Source of the DNA: Acinetobacter pecorum
Lineage (GTDB): Bacteria > Pseudomonadota > Gammaproteobacteria > Pseudomonadales > Moraxellaceae
Direction: 5' to 3'
DNA: 64,000 bases
Assembly (NCBI RefSeq): GCF_014837015.1
Contig: NZ_JACSPT010000001.1
Coordinates: 280,621-344,620, forward strand
Made by a program: the position numbers and the translations under genes. Of the stretch, positions 44,705 to 55,131 are shown piece after piece (position 1 is the stretch's first letter; the number at the start of each line of letters is the position of its first letter). The notes under the pieces are model-generated. The model searched no databases, was not told the DNA's origin, and saw only the letters and a program-made list of their open reading frames with translations.

Positions 44705-45973
44705 TTAATTTGAAGCTTTACGTTTCATCTGATCAAAGAAATCATCATTGGTTTTGGTTTCTTTCATACGGTCCAGCAAGAATTCCATTGCCGCCAATTC
44801 ATCTTGCGTATGCAGCAGCTTACGCAGAATCCAGACCTTACGAAGATTATCTTCTGACATCAGGCGCTCTTCACGACGAGTACCAGATTTCTTGATGTTC
44901 ATTGCAGGGAAGACGCGTTTTTCAGCAATACGGCGATCAAGGGTAATTTCCTGGTTACCTGTACCTTTGAATTCTTCGTAGATCACTTCATCCATTTTAC
45001 TACCAGTTTCAATCAGGGCAGTAGAAATGATGGTTAGAGAGCCACCTTCTTCAATATTACGTGCCGCACCAAAGAAACGTTTGGGACGTTCTAGGGCATG
45101 TGCATCCACACCACCGGTTAATACCTTACCTGATGAAGGGATCACGGTATTATAGGCACGTGCCAGACGGGTAATTGAGTCAAGCAGAATCACCACATCT
45201 TTTTTATGCTCAACTAGACGTTTCGCTTTTTCAATGACCATTTCTGCAACCTGAACATGGCGCGCAGGTGATTCATCAAAGGTAGAAGCCACGACTTCAC
45301 CGCGAACCGTACGTTCCATTTCGGTTACTTCTTCTGGACGTTCATCAATTAACAGAACGATCAGGATGACTTCAGGATTATTGCGAACGATCGATTGAGC
45401 AATGCTTTGCAGCAGCATGGTTTTACCGGCTTTCGGCGGAGCCACAATAATTGAACGTTGGCCTTTACCAATCGGTGCGACTAAGTCGATCACACGCGTG
45501 GTTAAATCTTCAGTGGTACCATTGCCTAATTCCATCACCAACTGTTCAGTCGGGAATAATGGCGTAAGGTTTTCAAACAGAATCTTGTTACGTGAGTTTT
45601 CAGGAGTGTCGTAGTTAATCTGGTTGACTTTAAGTAAGGCAAAATAACGTTCGCCTTCTTTTGGTGGACGAATGGTGCCGGTAATGGTGTCGCCAGTGCG
45701 TAGGTTAAAACGACGAATTTGAGAAGGGCTGACATAGATATCGTCAGGGCCTGCTAAATAAGAACCTGCGGCTGAGCGTAAAAAGCCAAAACCATCTGAC
45801 AAAATTTCTAGAACGCCATCACCAAAAATCTCTTCGCCATTCATTGCATGACGTTTTAAGATGGCAAAAATAATGTCTTGCTTACGGTTACGGGCCATAC
45901 CTTCAAGGCCCATAAACTCGGCAATCTTGATGAGTTCGCCAATCGGTTTTTTCTTGAGTTCGGTTAAATTCAT
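44705..45973 (-). CDS. rho: Transcription termination factor Rho
   Basis: This 422-aa hexameric RNA helicase terminates transcription. The N-terminal Rho domain ([20 protein letters not shown]) leads to the OB-fold RNA site ([20 protein letters not shown]). The ATPase has Walker [20 protein letters not shown], Walker [17 protein letters not shown], and [20 protein letters not shown] (Q- and R-loop region). It lacks any long insertion. A 270-bp leader lies upstream; in E. coli such a leader is where Rho limits its own synthesis. Confidence 0.98.
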   Translation of the reverse strand: MNLTELKKKPIGELIKIAEFMGLEGMARNRKQDIIFAILKRHAMNGEEIFGDGVLEILSDGFGFLRSAAGSYLAGPDDIYVSPSQIRRFNLRTGDTITGTIRPPKEGERYFALLKVNQINYDTPENSRNKILFENLTPLFPTEQLVMELGNGTTEDLTTRVIDLVAPIGKGQRSIIVAPPKAGKTMLLQSIAQSIVRNNPEVILIVLLIDERPEEVTEMERTVRGEVVASTFDESPARHVQVAEMVIEKAKRLVEHKKDVVILLDSITRLARAYNTVIPSSGKVLTGGVDAHALERPKRFFGAARNIEEGGSLTIISTALIETGSKMDEVIYEEFKGTGNQEITLDRRIAEKRVFPAMNIKKSGTRREERLMSEDNLRKVWILRKLLHTQDELAAMEFLLDRMKETKTNDDFFDQMKRKASN

Positions 45974-46248
45974 AGGTGGTCAGATAGAATCAAAGTTCTG
46001 AGGTACAGGTTGGAAAGGGAGTAACATTCGGCCGCATACAAGCATTCAAACGAAAGCCATTGAATTTGAAAAAGAACAATTCAGAGATCTGTTTGAGTGT
46101 TTCAAAGAAAAATGTGAAAAACAATTTCTATTGCCGAGCGGCATCTTATGTAATGTGTCTTGTAAGAAATTGGCAGGATTTAGGATCCTTTATCTCTTGA
46201 GTAGCAAATATAAGAGAAAATGCTGACTTTGTCAATTTATAGCCGAAA
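45974..46248. other. rho leader/promoter region
   Basis: About 275 bp between rho and the trxA terminator, without an ORF. It is the likely promoter and long 5' leader of rho. No specific structure was identified. Confidence 0.35.
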
Positions 46249-46281
46249 AAAATACGCGAGCATAAGTCGCGTATTTTTTTA
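46249..46281 (-). terminator. Terminator of trxA
   Basis: AATACGCGA-GCATAAG-TCGCGTATT is flanked by A and T runs and lies 17 nt past the trxA stop. Confidence 0.92.
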
Positions 46282-46297
46282 CTAAAAAATGATCTGC

Positions 46298-46624
46298 TTA
46301 GATATTGTCATCAATAAATGCAGTCAGTTTAGATTTTGGTGCAGCACCGACTTGAGTCGCAACAACTTCACCATTTTTGAACATCAGCAAAGCCGGGATG
46401 TTACGAATGTTGAAATTTACAGCAGTTTGTTCGCAAGAAGTTACGTCAACTTTCACGATTTTAACCTTGCCTTGATATTCATCAGCAAGTACTTCTAGTA
46501 CAGGTGCAATTGCTTTACATGGTGCACACCAACCTGCCCAGAAGTCGACCAGTACAGGAACGTCTGATTGAAGAACGTCTGCTTCGAAGTTTTCGTCAGT
46601 AGTGTTTACGATGTTGCCAGACAT
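46298..46624 (-). CDS. trxA: Thioredoxin 1
   Basis: This 108-aa disulfide reductase has the thioredoxin fold and length. The redox site reads FWAGWCAPCKAIAP, so the dipeptide between the cysteines is Ala-Pro instead of the usual Gly-Pro. The cis-Pro is in NIRNIPALLMFKNGEVVATQ. It receives electrons from thioredoxin reductase and passes them to ribonucleotide reductase, PAPS reductase and others. It ends at a strong terminator and is monocistronic. Confidence 0.96.
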   Translation of the reverse strand: MSGNIVNTTDENFEADVLQSDVPVLVDFWAGWCAPCKAIAPVLEVLADEYQGKVKIVKVDVTSCEQTAVNFNIRNIPALLMFKNGEVVATQVGAAPKSKLTAFIDDNI

Positions 46625-46885
46625 GGAATGTGCTCCAGATTAATATTTTAAAGATAACTAATTATTAGTATTACATAGCCATCTTTAACAATGTAGGGGA
46701 ATCTGTAAATTTTCAATGCTTAATGTTATTTTGTCTAATGGATGATCACGATAGTGATGATCGTGTCTCACTATTATTCCCGATGCATAAAAAGAATAAG
46801 GCATAAAAATGTCGTTACAAATGGCTTTTAAATTGCATGCATGTGAATTACTCTAAGCACAATTCGTTAAAGGTTTATTTCTGGA

Positions 46886-48406
46886 ATGTCTGACTTTTTG
46901 ATTGATGAAGAATTACTTGCCGCCATCGATATGGGATCAAATAGCTTTCATTTGGCCATCGCTCGGGTGGATCATGGCGAAGTGAAGAAAGTGGCATCAA
47001 TGTCAGAAAAAGTTCAGCTTGCCGCAGGACTAGACGAAAATAAAAATTTAACGGAAGCCGCACAGCAACGCGGTTTGGCCTGTCTGGCCCGTTTTGTCGG
47101 GCGTTTAGGTGCGGTTCAGCCGAACCGCTTGCGGATCGTGGCAACAAATGCTCTAAGGCAAGCCAAAAATGGCCATGAGTTTATCCAGAAAGCCGCAGAA
47201 ATTTTGCCGAAACCGATCGAAATTATTGCCGGCCGTGAGGAAGCCCGCCTGATTTATCTGGGGGTATCGCATACCATGGCCAATAGCGGCCGTCGTCTGG
47301 TGGTTGACATCGGCGGTGGTTCGACTGAGCTGATTATCGGTGAAGAGTTCGAGCCTATTTATACTGAATCAGTACAGATGGGCTGCGTAGCCTTTACTAA
47401 GGCCTATTTTCAGGATGGGGAAATCAGTGCCAAAGCTTTTGACAAAGCAGTCACTGCGGCACGTAAAGAAATTTCTGGAATTGCCAATACCTATAAATCT
47501 GCCGGTTGGGATGCTGTCGTCGGATCGAGTGGTACAATTAAAGCCTGCCGCCAAATCTGTATTAATATGGGATGGAGCAATGATCGCGAACAGCTGACGC
47601 GAGAAGGCCTGGAAAAGCTTAAAGATAAGCTGCTCAAATATAAATATGTCTCGGATATGGAATTCGAAGGTCTGAAAGAGGATCGCCGTGCAGTTTTGCC
47701 GGCAGGAATTGCCATTTTATATGCGGTCTTTGATGTGCTGGATATTGAGTATCTGACTTATTCTGATGGGGCATTACGTGAAGGTGTCATGTATGACCTG
47801 TTAGGCCGTTTCAAACATGAAGATATCCGTGATCGTTCAGTCCATGCCCTGATTGGTCGTTATAATGCCGATGCCAAGCAGGCAGAACGTGTGGTACAAA
47901 CGGCGCAAAAACTGTTTGATGATGTCGCGGCTGATCTTGGTCTGAATAGTGATGATAGTGACCTACTCCGTCGAGCCGCGTATCTCCATGAAATCGGTCT
48001 GGCGATTAGTCATAGTGGTTATCATCGTCATGGTGCCTATTTATTGCAGCATTCTGACATTGCCGGTTTTTCACAGGTTGATCAGAATCATTTGTCACAT
48101 TTGGTCGCGCATCATCGGCGTAAATTGCGCACTGATGCCAAGCATGATGTGATGAAAGTGGGTGGAACTAAACTTTTACAGCTGTGTTTACTGCTCCGTC
48201 TGGCGGTTTTGGTCAATCACAGCCGTAGCGATGAGATGCTTCCTGCCATTGAACTCAAGGTCAAGAATGCGCAACAATGGCAGCTCAGTATTTCGGGTGA
48301 TGCCAAACAATGGCCATTATTGATTGCTGAACTGCATGATGAACAGTTGCAGTTTAAAAATTGGGAGATTGAGCTCTCGGTTCTATCTGAACAATTTGTT
48401 AATTAA
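46886..48406 (+). CDS. ppx: Exopolyphosphatase (Ppx/GppA family)
   Basis: This 506-aa enzyme of the ASKHA fold removes terminal phosphate from polyphosphate, or pppGpp for GppA relatives. The N-terminal phosphate motif is LAAIDMGSNSFHLAIARVDH, then RIVATNALRQAKNG, GREEARLIYLGVSHTM and VVDIGGGSTELIIGEEFEPI. The C-terminal HD-like domain follows (AAYLHEIGLAISHSGYHRHG). The length suits Ppx more than GppA. It opens the run ppx-accA-tilS-proC-yggT; accA is 30 nt downstream. Ppx versus GppA is not fully decided. Confidence 0.9.
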   Translation: MSDFLIDEELLAAIDMGSNSFHLAIARVDHGEVKKVASMSEKVQLAAGLDENKNLTEAAQQRGLACLARFVGRLGAVQPNRLRIVATNALRQAKNGHEFIQKAAEILPKPIEIIAGREEARLIYLGVSHTMANSGRRLVVDIGGGSTELIIGEEFEPIYTESVQMGCVAFTKAYFQDGEISAKAFDKAVTAARKEISGIANTYKSAGWDAVVGSSGTIKACRQICINMGWSNDREQLTREGLEKLKDKLLKYKYVSDMEFEGLKEDRRAVLPAGIAILYAVFDVLDIEYLTYSDGALREGVMYDLLGRFKHEDIRDRSVHALIGRYNADAKQAERVVQTAQKLFDDVAADLGLNSDDSDLLRRAAYLHEIGLAISHSGYHRHGAYLLQHSDIAGFSQVDQNHLSHLVAHHRRKLRTDAKHDVMKVGGTKLLQLCLLLRLAVLVNHSRSDEMLPAIELKVKNAQQWQLSISGDAKQWPLLIAELHDEQLQFKNWEIELSVLSEQFVN

Positions 48407-48436
48407 TACCTTTATAGGGATGAAAACGGTTGACCT

Positions 48437-49261
48437 ATGAAAAATAAAGCTACCCCATCAAAAGCATGGACGACAGTACAGATTGCTCGTCATCCGGAAC
48501 GTCCACAATTTCTGGACTATGTTGGTGAAATATTCACTGAATTTGATGCTTTACATGGTGACCGTCTCTATGGTGATGATGGTGCAATGATCGGTGGCCT
48601 GGCTCGTTTCGATGGACAGCCAGTGATGATCGTAGGTCAGCACCGTGGCCGTAGTACCCGTGAAAAATTACAGCATAATTTCGGCATGAGTAATCCGGAA
48701 GGTTACCGTAAAGCACAACGTCTGCTGGATATGGCAGAACGTTTTAATCTGCCTGTTTTCACCTTTATTGATACCATGGGTGCTTACCCGGGTGTAGGTG
48801 CAGAAGAACGTGGTCAGGCTGAAGCCATTGCAACCAGTCTAGCGCAACTGTCTAACCTGAAAGTACCTGTAATTGCGACTGTCCTGGGTGAAGGAGGTTC
48901 AGGTGGTGCACTCGGTATTGGCGTAGCTGACCGTGTGGTAATGCTCTCTCATAGTATCTATTCGGTAATTTCACCGGAAGGTTGTGCCTCCATTCTATGG
49001 AAGACTGCAGAAAAAGCGGAACAGGCCAGTGAAGCCTTAGCCTTGACTGCAGAAAAACTGCAGAAGATGGGTATTGTAGAATATGTGGTGGATGAGGGTG
49101 AAGGTGCTCATTTAAATCCGGATCAGGTCATGAACAGCTTGAAAGCGGTACTGAAAGAAGCCTTAAATGAACTGCAAGCTATGGAACCACAAGCACGATG
49201 CGAAGCACGTTACCAGCGTTTAATGAAGTTTGGCAGCGACAATTTAGGTCTGGCATCTTAA
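48437..49261 (+). CDS. accA: Acetyl-CoA carboxylase carboxyltransferase alpha subunit
   Basis: This 274-aa subunit of acetyl-CoA carboxylase works with AccD to transfer CO2 from carboxybiotin to acetyl-CoA, the first step of fatty-acid synthesis. It has [60 protein letters not shown], and [20 protein letters not shown] with [11 protein letters not shown]. The N-terminus is shorter than in E. coli. Translation probably starts at the ATG after TGACCT. The 3' end overlaps tilS by 64 bp in another frame. Confidence 0.97.
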   Translation: MKNKATPSKAWTTVQIARHPERPQFLDYVGEIFTEFDALHGDRLYGDDGAMIGGLARFDGQPVMIVGQHRGRSTREKLQHNFGMSNPEGYRKAQRLLDMAERFNLPVFTFIDTMGAYPGVGAEERGQAEAIATSLAQLSNLKVPVIATVLGEGGSGGALGIGVADRVVMLSHSIYSVISPEGCASILWKTAEKAEQASEALALTAEKLQKMGIVEYVVDEGEGAHLNPDQVMNSLKAVLKEALNELQAMEPQARCEARYQRLMKFGSDNLGLAS

Positions 49262-50571
49262 AGCAGCTGCAGGAGTTTCCTGCAGGAACAAAATTTCTCA
49301 TCGGATGCAGTGGCGGCGTAGATTCTATGCTGCTTCTGCATCTGATGTTTTTTTTATGCCCGGGAAAAATTCGGGCAATCTATGTGGATCATCAGCTGCA
49401 AAGTATCAGCAGGGCATGGGGCACTTTTGTCCAGCAGCAGTGTCAGCAACTGGATATTCCCTGCATCCTCCAGCCCGTTCATGTGGCTCTAGGTAACTTG
49501 GAACAGCAAGCGCGTAATTCACGTTATCAGGCCTATCTACAACATTTACAGCAAGATGAAATTCTGGTGCTCGGACATCATCAGCAGGATCAGGCGGAAA
49601 CCTTGATGCTGCGTCTATTATCGGGTGCCGGTATAGATGGTCTGGCTGCAATGAAACAGCTGGATATACGTGAAAATCTCACGATTTGGCGGCCATTGCT
49701 GGATGTTTCCCGTGAGCAGATTTGCCAATGGGCATCGGGTCTGAATGTTCAGAATATCGAAGACCCGACCAATCAGGACATACATTATGACCGGGCTTGG
49801 GCCCGTCAAACTCTTTGGCCGATGTTAAGTGAACGTTATCCTAAAATGCAGTCTGCCCTGGTACGTACCAGCGAGCTGATGCAGGATGCACAGCATATTC
49901 TGCAGGAAGTGCTGGAGCAGGATTTAAAATGCTGTGGCAATGCCGAAAGTCTGAATTTATCTGCATTTTTAAACCTATCTAAAGCCCGGCAGCGCCAACT
50001 ACTTTCTGTCTGGATGAAAGGAGAAGGGCAATATCGTCCTTCTCTAGAAATGGTTGAGCGAGTACAGAATGAAGTAATTGCGGCAAAACTGGATGCGCAG
50101 GCAGCTTTACATTGGCAAGGCTTTTATTATGTGCGTTATCAGCAACATTTGCATCGTTTAAAAGCTGAGGTCTATCGGGCGGATCAGCAACCGAAGCTAG
50201 CTGAGCAGCAGATTATTTTACGTGAACAGGATCAGGTTCAGCTGCCTTCAGGACAATTTAAGATTCAAACAGCTACTTTCGGATTATCTGCCGCCTTATT
50301 CGGTCAACGCTTATATTTGCGCACACGCAAAGGTGGGGAGAAAATTCATCTGCATGGCCGGATTGGACACTGGCCTCTGAAGAAAGCCATTCAGGAAGCG
50401 CAAATATTTCCATGGACTCGGCATACTATTCAAATATTAAGCACAGATAATGTTATGCTAGGCGTGTTTACACCTAAAGGATTTTGGTTAGCTCAATCTG
50501 CATATTGTGAAGCAGGGGGGTGGCTACCCATTTCGGTTTCTTCAACTTTAGAATTCAACGACGAGCATTAA
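49198..50571 (+). CDS. tilS: tRNA(Ile)-lysidine synthase
   Basis: This 457-aa enzyme modifies C34 of the CAU-anticodon tRNA-Ile with lysine, so it reads AUA. The PP-loop is [20 protein letters not shown] (about residues 34-53), then VDHQLQSIS and [20 protein letters not shown] (the Asp/His-rich motif), [10 protein letters not shown] and [17 protein letters not shown]. The TilS substrate-binding and C-terminal domains follow. The start ATG lies within accA, 64 bp before its end; no later ATG in the correct frame exists before the PP-loop. The overlap implies coupling to accA. Confidence 0.95.
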   Translation: MRSTLPAFNEVWQRQFRSGILKQLQEFPAGTKFLIGCSGGVDSMLLLHLMFFLCPGKIRAIYVDHQLQSISRAWGTFVQQQCQQLDIPCILQPVHVALGNLEQQARNSRYQAYLQHLQQDEILVLGHHQQDQAETLMLRLLSGAGIDGLAAMKQLDIRENLTIWRPLLDVSREQICQWASGLNVQNIEDPTNQDIHYDRAWARQTLWPMLSERYPKMQSALVRTSELMQDAQHILQEVLEQDLKCCGNAESLNLSAFLNLSKARQRQLLSVWMKGEGQYRPSLEMVERVQNEVIAAKLDAQAALHWQGFYYVRYQQHLHRLKAEVYRADQQPKLAEQQIILREQDQVQLPSGQFKIQTATFGLSAALFGQRLYLRTRKGGEKIHLHGRIGHWPLKKAIQEAQIFPWTRHTIQILSTDNVMLGVFTPKGFWLAQSAYCEAGGWLPISVSSTLEFNDEH

Positions 50572-50573
50572 AC

Positions 50574-51413
50574 ATGAGTGCAGCTTTAAATTGTAATATT
50601 GGCTTTATTGGTGGCGGTAATATGGCTCAAGCCTTGATTGGTGGGCTGATTTCACGGGGATTGCCACCAACACGTATTACAGTTTCTGATCCGGTCGAGA
50701 AAGTACGTTCACTGCTTGCAGAAAAAGAAGTGAATGTCACCGATGATAATCGTGCTGCCATCAAAAATGCGGATATTGTCGTGTTTGCAGTCAAACCACA
50801 GGTATTAGCTGAGGTATTGAAACCATTACAGGGTTTGCTGGACGGCAAGCTGGTTATTTCGATCGTTGCGGGTGCCGAGATTGCTACATTGTCTGCACTA
50901 TTGGGGACTGACCGTATTGTTCGTGTCATGCCAAATACACCAGCACTCGTACAAACCGGTGCACATGGCCTATTTGCTAAAGATGAAGTAAAGGCAGAAG
51001 ATCGTGAGCTGGCGAGTCAGGTTTTAGCTTCTACCGGCCTGACAATTTGGGTAGACTCTGAAGCTCAGATTGATGCGGTCACTGCAGTATCTGGTTCGGG
51101 ACCTGCTTATTTTTTCTATATGATGGAAAGTATGATTCGTGCTGGCAAGAATTTAGGTCTGGATGAAAAAGTAGCCACAGCACTCACTTTGCAAACGGCT
51201 TTGGGGGCGGCACAAATGGCCATCACCAGTTCAAATACACCGGCTGAGCTACGTAAAAACGTCACCTCTCCAAATGGAACGACTCAGGCAGCACTAGAAG
51301 TGTTCGACCGTGCGCAAATTTCTCAGAATATTCAGGCAGCACTTGCTGCTGCGCAAAAACGCAGTCAGGAACTGGCTCAAGAGCTCAGTGAAAGCAGCAA
51401 ATCTTCAGTTTAA
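50574..51413 (+). CDS. proC: Pyrroline-5-carboxylate reductase
   Basis: This 279-aa NAD(P)H enzyme makes the last step of proline synthesis. The Rossmann motif is IGFIGGGNMAQALIGGLISR, then VFAVKPQVLAEVL, RIVRVMPNTPALVQTGAHGL and the C-terminal signature AVSGSGPAYFFYMMESMIRA with VTSPNGTTQAALEVFD. I chose the ATG 2 nt after the tilS stop; the longer frame overlaps tilS and adds an unrelated 18 residues. It is cotranscribed with tilS and yggT. Confidence 0.96.
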   Translation: MSAALNCNIGFIGGGNMAQALIGGLISRGLPPTRITVSDPVEKVRSLLAEKEVNVTDDNRAAIKNADIVVFAVKPQVLAEVLKPLQGLLDGKLVISIVAGAEIATLSALLGTDRIVRVMPNTPALVQTGAHGLFAKDEVKAEDRELASQVLASTGLTIWVDSEAQIDAVTAVSGSGPAYFFYMMESMIRAGKNLGLDEKVATALTLQTALGAAQMAITSSNTPAELRKNVTSPNGTTQAALEVFDRAQISQNIQAALAAAQKRSQELAQELSESSKSSV

Positions 51414-51432
51414 TTTTTAGGAAAGTTCAAGT

Positions 51433-52002
51433 ATGGGTGCAAATTCTGCGCTAATTTTTGGCATTATCATTAACGTCGCGATTTTGCTCGTATTCTTCCG
51501 CTTTTTAATGCAATTGGCTGCGGTAAGTCCTTACAATCCCGTCGTTCTGTCTACCGTCAAAGCAACCAAAATTGTAGATGTATTCGGGCGTATTTTCCCG
51601 ACGATGGGCAAAGGGCGAGTTAATACTGCGGCATTGGCACTTTTAGTGGTGCTGTATTTGCTGAAAATTTTCGGCATGATGTATCTGTCGGGTGGCATGC
51701 CGAATGGTCCTGTGCATTTGCTCATTCTGACTTTTGTCACCATGATGCAGGATTTGATCCGTTTCTGTCGTTATTTGATTTTCGCTACCATTATTTTAAG
51801 CTGGGTGGTGATGTTTACCCAATCCCGTTCACCTTATATTGAAGTAGTTCAGGAACTTGCCGAGCCATTACTGGCACCTTTCCGCCGGATTATGCCGAAT
51901 ATGGGCATGATTGACCTGTCTCCAATCCTGGCGATTCTGGCCTTGATTGTGATTGAAATGATCATGAACCAGGTGGCAATTGTATTGTTAACTGGTTTTT
52001 AA
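51433..52002 (+). CDS. YggT-family inner membrane protein
   Basis: This 189-aa protein has two repeats of the YggT fold, each with a hydrophobic hairpin and a conserved R-F/L-x-x-P-x-N/G-P motif (FRFLMQLAAVSPYNPVVLST; FRRIMPNMGMIDLSPILAIL). The protein has about five transmembrane segments. It follows proC by 19 nt, as in many bacteria, and ends at a clear terminator. The family has been linked to osmotic stress, cell division or envelope homeostasis, without settled function. Confidence 0.88.
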   Translation: MGANSALIFGIIINVAILLVFFRFLMQLAAVSPYNPVVLSTVKATKIVDVFGRIFPTMGKGRVNTAALALLVVLYLLKIFGMMYLSGGMPNGPVHLLILTFVTMMQDLIRFCRYLIFATIILSWVVMFTQSRSPYIEVVQELAEPLLAPFRRIMPNMGMIDLSPILAILALIVIEMIMNQVAIVLLTGF

Positions 52003-52015
52003 TCTGAATGAAAAG

Positions 52016-52043
52016 AAAAGGACGCTTCAGCGTCCTTTTTTAT
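52016..52043 (+). terminator. Terminator of the ppx-yggT run
   Basis: AAAAGGACGC-TTCA-GCGTCCTTTTTT is a strong tetraloop hairpin just after yggT. Confidence 0.93.
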
Positions 52044-52044
52044 T

Positions 52045-52080
52045 TGCTCCTCCCATTAGAAAAGGGAGGTTGGGAGGGAT
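52045..52080. repeat. CCTCTCC/GGAGAGG palindromic repeat, copy 5a
   Basis: GCTCCTCCCATTAGAAAAGG then GAGGTTGGGAGGG. It lies between the convergent yggT and polA. Confidence 0.65.
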
Positions 52081-52167
52081 TTGTTAAACTTCCCAAACCG
52101 TGAACAAGTTTTAATCGCAGTACAAGAAGAAGATGGGATACCTTTAAAATAATATTGGTTTTCACAC

Positions 52168-52200
52168 TATCTCCCAGAGGGAAAAGGGCTTAGGGTGAGG
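52168..52200. repeat. CCTCTCC/GGAGAGG palindromic repeat, copy 5b (degenerate)
   Basis: CTATCTCCCAGAGGGAAAAG followed by GGCTTAGGGTGAGG. It keeps the hallmark tail TTAGGGTGAGG but has an imperfect stem. It lies just past the polA stop. Confidence 0.5.
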
Positions 52201-52207
52201 AAACCCT

Positions 52208-54970
52208 TTAATGCGCCTCATCCCAGTTTTTACCTTTACCGACTTCTACCACCAACGGTACAGAAATCTGCAATACCGATTGCATCACTTCAGCCAGTTT
52301 AGGTGCCAGTTCATCGGCAATTGCTTCATCGACTTCAAACACCAGTTCATCGTGCACTTGTAGCAGCATTTTGGCCTGATCTTTTGGCAACATCTTGTCG
52401 ACTTCAATCATCGCCATTTTAATGATATCTGCAGCCGAACCTTGTAGCGGGGCATTAATTGCGGCACGTTCTGCCGCTTTACGCACCATCATATTACGGG
52501 CATCGATATCTGGGGTATATAAACGGCGTCCGAGCAGGGTTTCAACAAAACCTTGTTCTAATGCGACCTGACGGGTACGTTGCATATACTCATAAATGCC
52601 CGGATAACGGTGGAAATACTGCTTGATATAATCCTGTGATTCCTGACGGGTAAAACCTAACTGTCGGATCAGACCAAACTCGGACATACCGTAAAGTAGG
52701 CCGAAGTTGACGGCCTTGGCCTGACGACGCTGGTCATTGGTCACTTCTTCCAAAGGAATGCCCAAAACTTCCGCTGCGGTACGGCGGTGTACATCCTGAC
52801 CATGAATAAATGCATCCAGCAGGGCTTCATCTTGAGATAAATGTGCCATGAGACGCAATTCAATTTGTGAGTAATCGGCTGCCAGCAAAACACGGCCTTC
52901 CGGTGCCACAAATGCCTTGCGGATTTGACGGCCAATTTCGGCACGAATCGGAATGTTCTGCAGGTTTGGATCAGTCGATGATAAACGGCCAGTTGCAGTT
53001 AATGCCTGATGATAACTGGTATGCACACGGTGGGTATCAGGATTGGCCTGTTTGCATAAGCCATCGGTATAGGTGCTTTTCAGCTTGGACAAACCACGAT
53101 ATTCCAGAATCAGCTGGGCAATCGGATGTTCAATTTTTTCCAGTACACTTTCACTGGTACTGTATTGTCCAGTGGTGGTTTTTTTACCGCCTTTTAGGCC
53201 CAACTTTTCAAACAGAACTTCACCGACCTGTTTAGGTGAGCTGACATTAAAGCTTTCACCGGCAATTTCCATAATCTGGTTTTCCAGATTTTGCATGGTG
53301 TTGGAAAATTCGCCCCCAAGCTGATCCAGAAAAGCCAGATCCAGTTCGATGCCGTTTTCTTCCATTTGCGTCAGTACACGTGCGACTGGAACTTCAATAT
53401 TGTGCAGAATATTCACCAGTTCAGGATGTGCCTGTAATTTGCTGCTCAAGACTTCATAAAGACGATAGGTAACATGAGCATCTTCTGCAGCATAATGCGC
53501 TGCAGTTTCAAGTGGAATCTGGTTGAAGGTCTTCTGTTTGGCGCCTTTACCGGCCACCTGTTCATAAGTCGTGGTCAGATGACTCAAATACAGACGGGCT
53601 ACATCATCCATGCCATGACGAGTCGCGACGGAATTCAGGACATAGGAAGCCAGCATGGTATCGAAATACCAGCCTGCCAGATGAATGCCATGATTTTCCA
53701 ATACATGTGCATCATATTTCAGATGATGACCAATTTTTTTTACAGACTCATCTTCCAGAATTGGTTTGATCTGCGCCAGAATTACTTCACGATTCAGCTG
53801 CTCCGGTGCGCCTTCATAATCATGTGCCAAGGGAACATAATAAGCATCCTGCGCATCGAAGGCGACCGAGAAACCGACAATCTGTGCAATACGATAATCC
53901 AGACTGGTGGTTTCGGTATCAAAGGCAAAACGTTTTTCGGTACTTAAGCGCCCAAACAGTGTGTCCCAATCTTGTTGGCTTAATACCGTGTGATAGGTGG
54001 CTTGTCCTAACTGGTCATCACTGCTGGTCACAGACGCACGGTCTTCCAGAGGTTCTGGTACTGTAACCGCTTTGGCGTTAATAGATTTTGCCGCCTGCTT
54101 GTAGTTTGAATTATTCGGGTTGTTCGGGTGATCTAAGGACTGCAGTTGGTTACGGAATTCCAGCTCGGTGTATAAATGACGTAAGGTCTCGACATTCGGC
54201 TCACCCAGTTTTAAATCGTCATAACCAAAGTTAAGATCCAGATCGATGACAATACTGGCCAGTTGATGGTCCAGTGCAATGCCATCGACATGTTCTTTAA
54301 TATTTTGACCGACTTTGCCTTTGATCTTGTCGACATTTTCTAAAATGCCACCAATCGAGCCATATTCAGTGAGCAGTTTTGCAGCAGTTTTGGCACCCAC
54401 ACCCGGCACGCCCATGATGCCATCCGATGCATCGCCCATCAGGGTCAGATAGTCAATAATCTGATTCGGCCAGACGCCAAACTTTTCAAACACGCCGTCG
54501 ACATCCAGCGGTTTTTCTTTAAAGCTGTCTTCCAGGGTAACTTTTTCGGTCACCAGTTGCGCCATATCTTTATCGCCGGTAGAGATCAGCACCTGATGTC
54601 CCATCGCCTCGGCACGTTTGGCCAGTGTCCCGATAATGTCATCGGCTTCGGCACCCGGCAAGGTATGCAGGGGAATGCCCAAAGCGCGGATCAAGGCATG
54701 CAGATAAGGAATCTGTTCGGATAATTCCGTTGGCATGCTGGGACGGTCGCCTTTATAAATCGGTGAAAGCTCATGCCGGAAGGTCGGTTCTGGGGTATCG
54801 AAAATTACCGCCATATGGGTCGGTTGGGTCCGGCGCATCAGTTTTTGAATAGCAGAAATCGCACCACGAATTGCATTGGTATGTAAACCGGTTGACGTGG
54901 TTAATGGTGGCAGTGCGTGAAAGGCACGAAATAAAAAGTAAGAGCCATCGACCAAGACAAATGGTGGCAT
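52208..54970 (-). CDS. polA: DNA polymerase I
   Basis: This 920-aa repair and Okazaki-processing enzyme has all three domains. The 5'-3' exonuclease (about 1-290) has VLVDGSYFLFRAFHALPPLT and LMGDASDGIMGVPGVGAKTA. The 3'-5' exonuclease (about 320-510) keeps the catalytic FDTETTSLDYRIAQIVGFSV, so proofreading should be active. The polymerase domain has DYSQIELRLMAHLSQDEALL, RRQAKAVNFGLLYGMSEFGL and QVHDELVFEV. Between the first two is a Ser/Asn-rich linker. The start follows GGAAT upstream. It is monocistronic, with repeats in place of an obvious terminator. Confidence 0.98.
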   Translation of the reverse strand: MPPFVLVDGSYFLFRAFHALPPLTTSTGLHTNAIRGAISAIQKLMRRTQPTHMAVIFDTPEPTFRHELSPIYKGDRPSMPTELSEQIPYLHALIRALGIPLHTLPGAEADDIIGTLAKRAEAMGHQVLISTGDKDMAQLVTEKVTLEDSFKEKPLDVDGVFEKFGVWPNQIIDYLTLMGDASDGIMGVPGVGAKTAAKLLTEYGSIGGILENVDKIKGKVGQNIKEHVDGIALDHQLASIVIDLDLNFGYDDLKLGEPNVETLRHLYTELEFRNQLQSLDHPNNPNNSNYKQAAKSINAKAVTVPEPLEDRASVTSSDDQLGQATYHTVLSQQDWDTLFGRLSTEKRFAFDTETTSLDYRIAQIVGFSVAFDAQDAYYVPLAHDYEGAPEQLNREVILAQIKPILEDESVKKIGHHLKYDAHVLENHGIHLAGWYFDTMLASYVLNSVATRHGMDDVARLYLSHLTTTYEQVAGKGAKQKTFNQIPLETAAHYAAEDAHVTYRLYEVLSSKLQAHPELVNILHNIEVPVARVLTQMEENGIELDLAFLDQLGGEFSNTMQNLENQIMEIAGESFNVSSPKQVGEVLFEKLGLKGGKKTTTGQYSTSESVLEKIEHPIAQLILEYRGLSKLKSTYTDGLCKQANPDTHRVHTSYHQALTATGRLSSTDPNLQNIPIRAEIGRQIRKAFVAPEGRVLLAADYSQIELRLMAHLSQDEALLDAFIHGQDVHRRTAAEVLGIPLEEVTNDQRRQAKAVNFGLLYGMSEFGLIRQLGFTRQESQDYIKQYFHRYPGIYEYMQRTRQVALEQGFVETLLGRRLYTPDIDARNMMVRKAAERAAINAPLQGSAADIIKMAMIEVDKMLPKDQAKMLLQVHDELVFEVDEAIADELAPKLAEVMQSVLQISVPLVVEVGKGKNWDEAH

Positions 54971-55131
54971 GTAATCAATTCCTTATTCAAAATACAGCGC
55001 TATTGTACGTGATTTTTACCGCGCTCGCTGAGACGAGTCTGAGTTTACAGCTTAGCGAATATCGGCCGAAGATGAAATAAGCAGCACAAGCTGTTGTATG
55101 ATGGAGCGATTCAGGAAAGAGAAATATAAGA

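Noticed and set aside
46740..46770. CACGAT/ATCGTG inverted repeat between trxA and ppx
   Set aside because: Only six base pairs, in a region full of GATGATC repeats; too weak to call an operator.
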